A DNA stretch of 64,000 bases from Xestospongia muta. Its lineage: Eukaryota > Porifera > Demospongiae > Haplosclerida > Petrosiidae. Numbering within the stretch: the stretch's first letter is position 1; each line of letters opens with the position of its first letter. The stretch lies in contig OY848921.1 in assembly GCA_963693285.1 (NCBI GenBank), positions 6,771,229 through 6,835,228 of the forward strand. Reading direction: 5' to 3'. A program made the translations under genes and the position numbers. The notes under the pieces are model-generated. The model had not been told where the DNA came from, did no database searches, and saw only the letters and a program-made list of their open reading frames with translations. Positions 1-13,326 of the stretch are shown piece by piece.

Positions 1-1358
<1,358 letters not shown>

Positions 1359-4300
1359 ATGCCTATAAGAGAGCTCTAGCAGAGGGAGAAATGGATGTAG
1401 CATATGGACGTGTTATGTTACTTGGTTCAGCTGGTGTAGGAAAAAGTAGCTTAAAGCGATCATTGATGAAGTTACCATGGCAACCCCACACTACCAGCAC
1501 CATCATATCTGATGTCAGTTGTGTTCGACCATTTGGACATGAGTGGTATGCAATGAGCCTGGAAGATACTGACGATAAATGGAGAGAAGTAACCTTTGAA
1601 GATGAGATAGAAGAAATGGCACAGCTACTTGCTATGGTATATAAAGATTGTTCCAGTCCTAGATCTGTGCTAAATACAGTGGCAGCCTCAGTACTCTACC
1701 CTATAGCTGCCATGATGAGGGCTTCATCCTTATCTTCACAGCTGGTTCAAGATATAGAGACCACCAAAGTCAATGAAATTCTTTCAAAAGCTATAGCTCG
1801 TTCCAAGCATATATCCACAGATGTTCTTAGCAATATTAAACCTCAGCCATTTTTACACATCTGGGATTGTGGTGGTCAGCCTGTTTTTCTTGAAATCCTC
1901 CCTGCCTTCCTTACTTCTCGTACATTGTTCCTCCTCCTGTTTGATGCTTCTAAGGATCTTAATGAAATGTGGCAGTCTGTACAGAATATTGAGGGGAGGC
2001 AAATTTTTGGTGAAAAGGAAAACATCAGCACACTTGATCTGATGCTCAACTGGATGGCTAACATTCATGGTCACCTCATTCATCGTGAGAAAGAAGGCAG
2101 TCTTTGTGAGTACCCTCGTATGTACTGCATTGGTACCCATGGTGATGTCCTAAAGACCAATGAGAAGAAGAAAGCAATTGTAGATGAGCTGGAGTCCAAC
2201 TACAAAGATAAAGCATTTATGGAACTTGTTAAAGAAACTTTGATTATCGACAACACCACTTCTGGTAAAGGAAAATGTGAAGATCCAAATCTCATCAAGC
2301 TACGTACAGCTATTTGTCAGTTCACATATGAAAAGCTCATTGTCAAGACTCCAGTTAGCTGGGTTCTCTTTCGAAAAATAATTCAAATGTTTGAAAAAAA
2401 TGTAATTGATCTTAAAGAAGCTCATGCTATTGGAGTAGCTTGTAAAATACCTCATGATGATGTTCCAAAGGTCCTCCTGTTTTATCATGATCTAGGAGTA
2501 GTGCTGTTCTATCCCCACATTACTGGTTTGAGAAACAAAGTTATCATCAATCCCAAATGGTTTGTGGAAACACTTGGAAAAGTGTTCACACTAGATGGAC
2601 AAGCTGATGGACAAACAAGACTAATGTGGACATTACTACAGGAAAAAGGCATTCTAGTAGAGCCATTTTATATGTCCCTTTGGAAAGAATGTAGAGCAGA
2701 CCTTAGTCCAGAAGCAATAATTGAACTTTTAGTTCATTTTCGTCTTGCTGCTAAAGTTACTACTAAAGAATATTATGATCGAACAGTCAAGCAGTATTTT
2801 TTGCCAGCCACACTTCCAACTTTCAAGGGAGATCCCAACAAAGCTCTACCAAGTTATCGTAATCAAGCTACTCCACTACATATCACTTTTAGCACAAAAT
2901 TTGTACCTCCTGGTTTCTTCACACGTCTCATTACCTCTCTGGCTAGTAATCCATCTTGTGAGCTTATGTTTAAATGTGGTATATACCGCAATCGTGTCAC
3001 TTTTGTATATCACAAATCAGATGATCACATCATAATCACTGATCTCCACTATGCCATACAAGTTGATGTATTACGATATGCTCCAGCTAGCTTAGACATT
3101 CCATCCTTTGATACAATATGTCAAGAACTATTGAGTGTTCTTAAAAGTTGTGGAGATCTCGTTGAACAAACTCTTACAGGTCATTGGGGAATGATGAATG
3201 AATTTACTCAATCTGTCTCTATTGAGAGGGAATTTCAATATGTATGTAGATCAAAAGAATGTGATCAATCTGAGGTTCATTACTTCAATATATCTGTAGA
3301 CAAGTGTTCCATTCACTGTGAAAAGAGTATGTATAGATCATATCGTAGACCAACTGCTAAGGAAAGAGTCTGGTTTGATGGATGGAATATACCAGAAGAG
3401 GTACAGTTCATGAGAGTTCATTATAATGTCTCAATGTATTCTTTATAGGCAGTATCTCTTGAATCATCATCACCTCCTGTAACCATGGTGTCTAGTGCTA
3501 CTGGTCAAAGTTGTCAGCAAGAGTTTCTTGAAGGTGAAATAGGTAAGTCAGTCTATGCATGTGAATTTTTATGGGGCCATTACAACTTATGATAAATATA
3601 TGTACATAATCAGATTAATATTCTGTGGTCTTAATTAGTTTGAACATGTGTATAGTCATCAAATAATACCACCTATATTGTACGATATATAAGCTCAGAT
3701 CTACATTACACAATGTATTTGTCGTAGATATTTCTGACATTTTGTCAAAGGTTCATAGTGAGTATAATCAAATAATGTACTAACAAAGAATAAATATTTG
3801 TAATTTGAATGAAGCCATTCATTTTGCATATTGTGACAGATATTACTGAAATGTTTTCTTTTTTGTTATTTATTGAATTTTCTTCTTTTTTTCCATTCAG
3901 GTACATCTATTACTTATGATAGAGGTGTAAAGCGTAAAGCTGAAGGTGAGTGTTAACTTAATGCAGCACTTTTTATTTATATTTTGTCTCTTCACTATAG
4001 ATGATACTCTAAACTGTGAAATATGTAGAAGAACATTAATTCGATGTACTGATACTATTGTTCAGTCAAATATTGAACCCATTTCCTTAGCAAGAAAACT
4101 GTATTCAGAAGAAATTATTTCTGAGGATGTTTACAAAATTGTTAAAGACAAGAAAACAGGAGATACTAATGCAGATCGTCTTGACTATATTCTTGATGAT
4201 CTAAAGGATCGTGTCAAATACAGTTCTAGCGCCTTCATTATTTTCCTGGATATTTTGAGAGATGATAGTTTAAATCAACAAGACTTAGCTGACAAAATAA

Positions 4301-4386
4301 TGTCAAAATATAAAGGTATGATATATTAAATGCTTGCTGTAATAATTACTCTTTTTTTTCTTTTAGAACTAGTTACACAAAAGTAA
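1359..4386 (+). CDS. Roc-COR GTPase with C-terminal CARD-like domain (copy 1, 5' end outside window)
   Basis: Five exons are supported: 1359-3400, 3449-3542, 3901-3945, 4001-4315 and 4367-4386 (TAA). The large exon begins in phase 1, reading DAYKRALAEGEM, and carries a Roc GTPase. Counting from the Met at 1391, the P-loop is GSAGVGKS at residues 12-19, switch II is WDCGGQP at 158-164, and a G4-like THGD lies at 249-252. A COR domain follows (about 330-560, with the VIINPKWFVETL core). I place a 48-nt intron at 3401-3448 rather than ending at the TAG there, because the next exon (SLESSSPPVTMV) is preserved in several paralogues. Exon 4 (LNCEICRRTLIRCTD to LADKIMSKYK) fits a six-helix CARD. Roc-COR proteins are multidomain GTPases; Death-fold partners suggest innate or apoptotic signalling (inference). 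The upstream exons lie outside the window. All exon phases agree. Confidence 0.82.
3728..3785 (+). pseudogene. Truncated Death-domain exon inside an intron of copy 1
   Basis: After a GTCGTAG acceptor the sequence reads DISDILSKV, the start of the Death exon kept in copies 2 and 4. It then diverges abruptly at about 3753 (TTCATAGTGAGTATAATC) and soon stops. The same junction occurs at about 25381-25415. Copy 1 therefore appears to have lost its Death exon, and the CARD exon at 4001 now ends the protein. Confidence 0.75.
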
Positions 4387-4971
4387 AAATTCAAAAAGAG
4401 ATCATTTTCATTTTACTAGTAAACAACATTAAGCACACTTTACACATTATAAACACATTTGTAATCATAATGTTTAGTTTGTTATTGTTGAGTTTGTATA
4501 ATTTCTTACACTAAAAATGTTAAATGCTCCAATTAAAATTATAATGTGTTTATTTTGATAAGACATTATTTCTATATTATTTATACTTCTATACTATTTT
4601 ACTTAATTCTCTGATTCATTAAGATTTAAATTTAAAATGTAGCACACGCACATACAGACTACAGTAAACATATCCTGAAGAGGTTACTTTTTTTCTATAA
4701 AAATTGTGTAAAGAATGTGTGATGACAATAACTTGCACTAAAGTTTTGATAATGAAGACAAAAGAGTTAACAGAAGATTGGTGTTAATTGTAGTAGGTAA
4801 CAATATTTGGCTTTGATGTAAGTACTTATGTTTTTTGTTCCAAAGCTAGATATATGTTTTGGCCCATTTGCAAATCTAGCCAGTATATATGTGAGCTGTT
4901 TGGTTCAATTTTAAGCTGTTTTGCATTGCTTGCTTGCTTTTAAGTTGCCTATAGCAAATGTCAGAAATCTT
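4387..4971. other. Intergenic, no gene seen
   Basis: AT-rich sequence after the stop of copy 1. No splice-bounded open frame or structured RNA was recognised. Confidence 0.6.
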
Positions 4972-7294
4972 TGCCACCCATACTTCCAACTTTCAAAGGA
5001 GATCCCAACGAAGCTCTACCAAGTTATTGTCTTCAAACAACCCCACTACATATCACTTTTAGCACAAAGTTTGTACCTCCTTGTTTCTTTACACGTTTCA
5101 TTACCTCTCTGACTAGTAATTCTTCTTGTGAGCTTATGTTTGAATGTGGTATATATCACTGCTGAGGAAAGAATCTGGTTTAAAGGATGGAACATACCAG
5201 AAGAGTTACAGTTCAAGAGAGTTTATTATAATGCCTCAATATATTCTTTATAGATAGTAGTATCTCTTGAATTGTCATCACTTCCTGTAACCATGGTTCA
5301 AGTACTACTACTGGTCAAATTTATAAGAAAGAGTCTCTTAAAAGTCAAAAGAGTAAGTCGGCCTATGCATGTGAACCTTCATGTATCCATTTAAATTTAT
5401 AATAAATACATGTACATAATCAGATTAATGTTTTGTGGTCTTAATTAGTTTGAACGTGTGTATAGTCATCAAATACTACCACCTATATAGCATGATATAT
5501 AAGCTCAGATCTATGTTTATGCATATTGTATTTATTTCTGACATTTTGTCAAAGGTTCCTATTTTTAAAGATGCTCTCTCTTTACTCATCCCTATTATGG
5601 ATCAGCAATATACTATTGGTTGTGCTTTAGCCTCAATTCTAGCAAGCTTGATAGTTTACAACAAAGTCATGAAGCAGTTACAAGCAAGCTCTCTAAAGTC
5701 ATTACATATTGGCTAAGAGAAAAAGCTAGTACAGCTACATGGAAAGAGCTACTTGAGGCAGTTGAAGGTAATATCGTAGATAATCGTCAAGTTGGTGAGG
5801 ATATTCGTCAGTTTCTGACAAACCAAGTATACTTCAAAGGAGGTATGTTATTTGACATAATGCTATGGAGTTTATGTAAAGGATTTCTTATTGTATGTGA
5901 TTTTCAAAGGCACCAACGAAATTAATCCACATTAAGTAACTGCCAATGGATATTATAATCAATGAATGTAATTACTGCTACTGCAAGCATCAAAATAATC
6001 TAATATGTTTTTATGATCATAATCTTGTTTATATCTATACAGATTTTCTATTAGCAAGATGTGTAAACATAAATATTTAGGTTAATGCTTAAATACATTT
6101 TGTCCCCTTTAAACTGAAGGACCAGTCATTTTAATTTTATGGTATGTAGTATAACAATCTTATATTAGTACTCAAGTAAGTGTAAACAATAGCTTAAATA
6201 ATACAAAATTGTTAGTCATATTAATGAATGAAAGGATGGAGATATATAGAAGTAAAGGGCACTAAATAAAAGTTTTCACAGAAAGCCATTTATTATGAAT
6301 AATTAATAAATTAAACTTTTGGCTGCACAGCCTGCACTTGTGTCTCATCATACTTTAGCTATAATCAAAAGAACCAAGGTACACATTGTTGTAAGTATAG
6401 GTTACACTATAGTTTAATATTTAGTGTAATAAAACAAGTAATATACAGTGTTAAACAGTGTTATTTTATGGTAAGAAAATGTTTTCTCTGCACGAAGAGA
6501 TCATCAGTGACAATTCTTAGCACATAATTATCATACAGGATACCACATATTTAGCTAAGCAAAAAAATGTTGTGCATAACAATTTTGTATGATAACATTA
6601 TTCCCTTTTATCTGCAAAATTATTAATTCTATCTTTGAAATATGCAATCAAAATAAAAATTGAATGTTTGTTAAAGACTGTTATAAGTGAAATGATTTGC
6701 AAAAAAAAATATACAGTGTCCAAATTTCCAGCGCAATGATACATGCATTGCTAAATTACTTTGTGGACACCCATTAGCTCCATATTTCCATAACCTACTT
6801 ACATCCTTTATCTGTATCCTTCCATTTTATAGATTCTCAAAATGAAGAAGAAAGTTCTAAATTCATTAAGCCTCAAAAAACAAGTAGGCTTACTCCATCA
6901 ATAGATTTAAACGTACCTATAATAATGATAATGAAGTTACAATAGTTACCTAGCCAATTTAAAAACCCATCTATTTTTAATTTTAGCCATTTTAAGTTCT
7001 GATGCCTAATTTAACATGTTTTTAACTTTGACAGTTTGGTGGTATAACTCTTGCTCCTAAATTTAAAATCAATAATTATGTCAAATAAACGGAATTATTT
7101 GACTATCTGATCAAGGCTCTAATGTATTTACACTTATATTCTTTACTCCAGGCACTTGTGGCAGCCAAAGCAAATACTATCTCCTTTATTTTGGTATATT
7201 TGTAATAGTCTTGATTGCTGCTGTCATTATTGGCTATTTGGTACATTTTTATAAACATAGTAATTTCTTGGATAAATTTTATCCCTTTTTCTAG
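4972..7294 (+). pseudogene. Relic of a Roc-COR-Death-transmembrane gene (3' part)
   Basis: The relic starts within the COR tail (LPTFKGDPNEALPSY, 4978-5160). A deletion then joins it to the last part of the COR exon (about 5158-5210). The linker exon is recognisable at 5255-5350. The Death exon (5527-5840) has lost its TAG acceptor and carries a 1-nt deletion near 5630 (reads CALASILASL instead of CALAINPSKLDSL). A further exon at 6833-6883 (DSQNEEESSKFIKPQKT) and a final exon at 7152-7294 follow. The final exon has one hydrophobic helix (YLLYFGIFVIVLIAAVI), then a TAG. The helix indicates that the ancestral protein was a C-terminally membrane-anchored Roc-COR-Death protein. Confidence 0.75.
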
Positions 7295-8092
7295 ACTATT
7301 CCACTTCCTAAACAGTTTTGTTAATGGATTGTTATGTATTGACTTTATGTAGATCTTTTTAAGTGAATTCAGTTTCTTTATTTTCCATAAGACTTCACAA
7401 CATGTACATAAAGAACAAAATTTCTATTACACGTTTGGATGTCCTTTAGTAAACTTTTGCCAGTAAAATTAACTTTAACAATGGATGATTTAAGGTAAAA
7501 AAAGATGTGACTGAGGTTTGCAAAATCTTATATCTAAATAGTTGGAATAGTTGAGTATTGTATACAATTATAAGTAATATCAAGCGCCAGGGCACAATAG
7601 AGACAGCAAACATATACAAAGAATAATTTTTTAAAATGCCTTGTAAGAATAATAATAAACCAAAAGAGCAGAACGACAGCTGGGTAAAACTTTATATAGC
7701 AGTAACAATACCAGTTTTACATGCTAGTATCATATAGAGTTTTCTTGATAACTAATTGTTATTGGGATGATATGTTAACTGCCATTGTACTATCTCCACA
7801 TCAATGAAGCATATTGGTGTAAAACTTGTGACAATAATTTGAGGCATTAGTAAGCTAACGTTTCTATAACCAGTATCATAAGAACAATATGTCAGACTAC
7901 TTGCTAGTTTCTACTTTAACACTACTTTAATGCTTAACTAAGAGTTTGATTGCTTTGGAACACTCATATATGAGAGTTAGATGTATATAAAAGACTGTAA
8001 AATTGTTGTATATGAGACGTGAGGCCATTATATATACATCAATGGGAATGTGATGTAATATTTTCTTCAATTTTATGTTGTTTCTTGTGTTT
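7295..8092. other. Intergenic, duplicated at about 30956-31735
   Basis: No gene was seen. The whole stretch recurs nearly unchanged in the second block, so it is part of a segmental duplication. Confidence 0.6.
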
Positions 8093-8764
8093 AAGCCACC
8101 CCTATCCTCTACAAAAGAAAAACAATCCAGTCAATTAATAATAGAAAGAGATTATATGCAATTGTTAAACATATTATTTTAATCATTCTACTGTAGGTGT
8201 CTTGTCAGTGCCCTGTGGTTTGAAAAATGGAAAGCATATGTCAAGAGTGCCACTAAAACAGGAGTTGTTACTGATTGTCCTGGTTCAGTACTAACTCCAT
8301 GTAAAAAACGTAAAAATCATCAATGTAGTCTTAAAGACAAACTGAGTAGAGGTACACATTACATACTGGTTCCTGAGATAATTTGGGATCTGTTGATACA
8401 TTGGTATGGATTAAGTGAGAAGTCCACCTATATTACAAAGTTAGTTTTGTTTGTGTCTTGTGAAGTAAATATATTGTAATCCATTTATGATGTTTATACT
8501 ACTAAGATTGACCACGTTGATATAACATTGTATAGCCAATAATTATATGATTGATTAGTTATCTTAAGTGTTCACATGCTAACTTATTAAATGACATTTT
8601 AATATAATTAAATAACCCTAGCCAACTGCTATAGGAAAGTTGTAAAATTCAAAGACATGCTATCACAGAATTTATAGTGGAGGTGTATCCATTACATATT
8701 CATGTAACACTAAGTTCTAGCAAAACATTAAGACCATATACAGTTCAACAAAATGATAGAGTTG
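8093..8764 (+). pseudogene. DUSP-Ubl exon relic without kinase exon
   Basis: These are counterparts of exons 2-4 of the pseudokinase gene. Exon 2 (about 8093-8159) has lost its acceptor AG and holds stops. Exon 3 (8197-8439) is still open and reads CLVSALWFEKWKAYVKSAT, the DUSP start. Exon 4 (8635-8764) has a 1-nt deletion in GTTGTAAAATTC, which breaks the frame. No kinase/coiled-coil exon lies upstream. Confidence 0.8.
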
Positions 8765-9032
8765 GTAAGTTGTTAACATGTCTTCTACCAGTCTGTAATA
8801 CTATATTATAAGTATTATAATATATTATATTATGTAATTGATGAGTAACCTTCCATTTATCAAAATTATATCTAAACATAATATCTTAATGCTGTATCTA
8901 TATTTCAACCCTGCATTGTTTGTATTGTGTACCCTCGTTGCCACAGGTTTAGTGAGCATTTTGACTGTAGGTTTGTATGAGGCACCATTTGTATCAAAAT
9001 TGGAAAATTATCATAATATATTAAATAACTTT

Positions 9033-9120
9033 TGATTTACTTCTTATTTATTTAATAAATCATACATTATTTAGTAAATCACAAGTTATTTAATAAATAA
9101 TGACCATTAAAAGTAAATCA
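9033..9120. repeat. Short hairpin element with TGATTTACTT termini
   Basis: The ends TGATTTACTT and AAGTAAATCA are exact inverted repeats around an AT-rich core with further TTTAATAAAT symmetry, as in a MITE-like hairpin. A second copy lies at 32643-32730, carried by the block duplication. Confidence 0.6.
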
Positions 9121-10887
9121 TAACATGCTAACTGTTCCATTGAATGCATATTCAATTTTGACACAAATGGCACCCCATAGGATTGCACTTAGTTATTAAA
9201 GCTTTAATGGCACCTTTCAAGCTTTCTTCAACACTATAACACTCCCTAAATTTAAATATCTGAGCTCTGAAATAAATAGTTGCTCCTCAACACAGTGGAT
9301 GCTCAACAATAAGACCTAAAGTGAACAGCATCACACATTATATTATAATTAGATGCTGAGGACAGGGATCTACATGATTCATGACCCAAAGAAGATATAT
9401 ACCAAGTGTGACGTAGTTATGGCTTCTTATTTAGAGTGTTCATCAATGCCATGTCCTTAAATAAAAAAAACACTAAAATTAAAGATAGAAAAAGGAAGAC
9501 CTTTCAAAAGGAGGATGGCTAAGATGGATGGGTTGATTGCTTTTAAAATCCTATTGTGTGTACAGAATACATCAATTTACAAATTCATCGTGGAATTTCA
9601 CCAATGTTTCCCTCCGAAGTTATGCAGTTTCACTCATTTGACTGTCTTATTTGTTATCAGTTTATAGACACATTTGGAGATAGCCATTACTGTCATGAAA
9701 CTTCTGGTATAATTGGTGTTTCAAATCTTTTATTTTTGTCTACTTAACATGTAGCTTAACCAAAGAATAGAGCCATGAAAGCCCATAAATGGTGTCTATG
9801 GAAAACCTGCAAGTTGCAATGCATATATAGATACTGCAGTGTGGGCTCTGTACTTTATTGCTTTTCATTGTACTATTATAACAATTGAATTCATGGCCCT
9901 CAATTGTGTACAGAGTTAATAAGTAGCTTTCATACTGTCATTTCTACCATTGTCTAGTTTAAGATGTGTCCCTAATTTCATGTTTTTTTAGTAATATTGA
10001 TACACATAGAATAATTGTTCTTGAATTTGCATTCTTTCCTCTTTTATGTTAATTATTGTAATTATATCACATTGTTACAACATTAATGAGTGCATTGCTA
10101 AAATCTGTCACTACTTCATATGATTATACAAACTGTATAATATAATAATATCACCATTGTTGTTGAATTAGATTCTTTCTTTTTTTTATTATGACAGTGA
10201 ATCTGTTATTAAAATTTATCAATCTCAATGTTTCTGTCACAATGAAATATGATGATACATTTTAGATAATAGTGCATGTAATTACACATTAAAATTTGTT
10301 TGATATTTATGTAATGAATTCTAGCTGATAATAATTTTTATCAATGATTCATTTTCCACTCTTCTATATGTTCCTGTAATAATGTTAATTTCTCTTCTGA
10401 TGCTAACTAATAAAAGCTGGTTAATTAATACAAACTACACAGCGTACAATATAACTTTTACCTGTCTGTTTGTTTATATCACCTCATCACAAAAATTGAA
10501 ACTACAATATTATAACTAATTAATAACTTTTTACTTACTTTTTTTATGTTTTCTGCAAATCTACATTTAATGTTTCCAAAGTCACCAACAAGCAACGAAA
10601 GAGGTAGAAACTGTAAGAGTAAATGCATGAGTTAATTGTATAGATATAAATATGGTTTTAATTAGCTATATAATTCTTTTATACAAAGACAGCCATCTCT
10701 TAATATACATATCCTATTTTTAGTGGTCGTAAATAATATCATTAGTAATAGTCTAGCTGGACTTGTTATATAGAGAACCTATATGAGTCAACATTATGTT
10801 TAATTAATAGGATACAATAGTATTATAATGATTATCAATCAAACATGTTTTGTATAGATGAATCTCTTACACTTTTTTGTATTATAG
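9121..10887. other. Intergenic, no supported gene
   Basis: There is a small open frame at about 9556-9747 with a similar frame at 33056-33289, but frameshifts between the copies and the lack of a known motif give no coding support. The rest is AT-rich sequence that recurs in the 32.7-34.1 kb block. Confidence 0.5.
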
Positions 10888-11202
10888 ATATTCAGAAGAT
10901 TCTCCCAAAAGTTCCAGAAAACAAAGATGTCTTAATGTTACTACTTCTTGTTAAGGAGAGTTGGTACATTATTGGTACTGCACTTGGAGTCAATCCCAAA
11001 AAGCTGAATAGCTTGGAAAGAAGTAGTAACCAACCATAGATCACTCTGTCAATGATCATAAATAAATGGCTTATGGAGAAAGACAAAAAACCACATGATA
11101 ATAGAGGCAGTGGACAGTTCAGGCAGCCATGACACATGTGATAATATTCAAGAATTCTTAATGAAACCTGATGTGTACACAAAATACTCTAAACAATATT
11201 AA
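10888..11202 (+). pseudogene. Broken Death-domain last exon
   Basis: After a TATTATAG acceptor the frame reads DIQKILPKVPENKDV, then SWYIIGTALGVNPKKLNSLE, a Death domain. A TAG at about 11037 follows SSNQP. After KWLMEKDKKPH the frame slips, and the ancestral tail (NIQEFLMKPD, then YTKYSKQY and TAA at 11200-11202) continues in another frame. The tail closely parallels that of copy 4 (EFLRKPDIYTKYSGQ). The frameshift is shared with 34083-34397; the TAG is private to this copy. Confidence 0.8.
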
Positions 11203-13326
11203 CTGATGAGTGCATTGTCCTAACTTGTATGCAATAATACTATAGGTTTTTTTGTGTGTGATTATATGATCTTCATGCTAATTATTCATAGCAATTTCTT
11301 TAGTTTCTTTGCTCACAGATCCAGATAGCTGCATGTTTGTATATGCAGCTATCAATTGTAATTAAAGAAGTAATTTTGTATATTTACTTTCATATATCAT
11401 CACATCTACAGGAAATATTGCTACAAACATGTATTATTCATTGAGCTCTACTGATATCTAGGTCAGGTAAAATGTTCTTTCTATCTAGAAGCCTGAAAGA
11501 AATGCCTAAGTTAAAAACCAACTGATTCTAGAAGGACTAGCTTATCATTAGATCTATTATAATAGACAATGAGTGTAGAGACTTATTCCTTAGTTGGAAT
11601 TTTATTTTGTAGTCTGATTATTATAATCTTTAAAAAGGTTTTTACTTAATTAAATGGTAGAGATGTATCACTTTGAGGTACTTATATAAGTATTTACAAC
11701 TTGAATTAATGTATTTGAATGAAAGATACAATGTTCTTCACCAATAATCTTACAATGAAGACTAGTGCTCCAAATATGTGCTCATAATCAGGAGCCTGTA
11801 TATCAATTTACCAGCAGCTTTTGTCATGCTGTCAGTGAAACTGTCATGCTGATTAGTTCCAAAATAGAATATCACAATATCATTTTATGATCACATATTC
11901 ACAAACATTATATGTATATACATCCCAATAGCTTGAATCAATCTTAAAATTCCATGTACAATATTGTTTTGATTAATTTATTTTTTATAGTTATTAAGTA
12001 AATATATCACTAAATGCTGATTGATTTGATATCAACACTAAAGTCCTATTTATGGTTACCACTTGTAAAGTTAACTTAGACAAAAATCTAAAGTGAAATA
12101 TATTGAGGCATACAGACATATTTTACACTATACATAATTATACTTTAGAGCCAACAACCAAGAATATTAGTGTCTTATCATTGCCTTCATACTTCAATTA
12201 TCATTAATAGTTGATGTCATACATACACTCAACTGCAAACTCTAATTACATTATTTTTATTATTTTTTTTATACTGACATATAGTCTAGATCTTTCAAAC
12301 CAAACTAAGCTCTATGACTTAACAACAGATAGGGAAATGACTAACTGTGACATTGCTATTTCTTCATATTCATATTCACAGTAAAGAACAAGTTGAGAAA
12401 TCTAAATAGTCAGCTCAATTAATAATAACACACCCTACATGCTATTTTAACACGTGTGTTAAAATGCCATATCCAACTATGTTAGCACATGTGACCTGAT
12501 TTGTTATAATAAGGCATCACTTCTATCAAAACATTTGTGACCTAATTTGTGAAAAGGGAATACTTTAAAAACACCTCAAAGACAGCTTCATATACATACA
12601 GTTACCACAAATAGTTGTGCAGATATAACAACTTATGTATATACAAGTATTTTTTGAGATTTTTTAATAGTGGTTGGTCCAACTGTCTTGCCAGAAGTGT
12701 TTCCTTAGTGTTAATCATGTAACAACTACATGTTCTATGTTTTAATAAATCAGAGCTAGAAAATGTGCAAAACTATTATAGTATTGTTTAAATAGTCATT
12801 CAGCATAATATGAATTGGATTAACATTGACAAATTACATATTAAAAGTATGCACCTTTTTTGTGTGCACAATGATATGTACTGTTGGCAGATTTCAGTTA
12901 ACAAAATATATTGCTCATTTATTCTACACATTTTTCTAACATGCCAATAGTACACAGTAAACAGTCAGTGAATTTATGATCTGATGACATTGTCTATATA
13001 TTGGCATTAGCGACTTCACTATACTGTCTTGATGGATGTATAATATATAAATAATAGGCAGTGTTAAAAATTAAACATTAAAGTACAACTTTCTATTACC
13101 AACATGCTGACTGCTACCTAAATAATAAATAGTACTTCATAAGGAATTACGCTTGCAGTTTAATAGCTAGTTGTAGTGTCACCTTTTCTTGATCAGGCTT
13201 GATGTAACAATAACGTTTCTGCCTACACTGTTCTCCACGCTTTACTGCAAGAAATGATGATACCATATAACTACACAAAGTAAAAATTTTAGCTCCTCCC
13301 TTTCTAAGGATATCCTAGGGCAAAAG
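11203..13326. other. Intergenic region upstream of K1
   Basis: No gene was seen. Its second half (about 11850 on) recurs before K2, K3 and K4, so it is the conserved 5' flank of the kinase family. The last 100 bases, including TTTTAGCTCCTCCCTTTC just before the ATG, are the best kept part and probably hold the promoter and 5' leader (inference). Confidence 0.55.
12444..12465. repeat. Inverted repeat in the kinase 5' flank
   Basis: Ten-base arms ATTTTAACAC and GTGTTAAAAT are separated by 2 bases here and by 4 bases in the copies at 28188-28211 and 35638-35661. A degraded copy lies near 58769. It could be a regulator site or a cruciform, but only its symmetry and position are seen. Confidence 0.5.

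Noticed and set aside
1821..2140. Overlapping frames on both strands inside the Roc exon (also at 51896-52215 and 24227-24517)
   Set aside because: They are shadows of the conserved Roc coding frame.
3425..3448. TAG after MYSL as the natural end of the Roc-COR exon
   Set aside because: A 48-nt intron (GTACAG to TTTATAG) fits better: the next exon and its phase are preserved in copies 1, 2 and 4, and it leads in frame to the Death or CARD exons.
9556..9747. Small protein CLICYQFIDTFGDSHYC, with a relative at 33056-33289
   Set aside because: The frame is not kept along the whole copy, there is no start context or known domain, and it lies inside a duplicated non-coding block.
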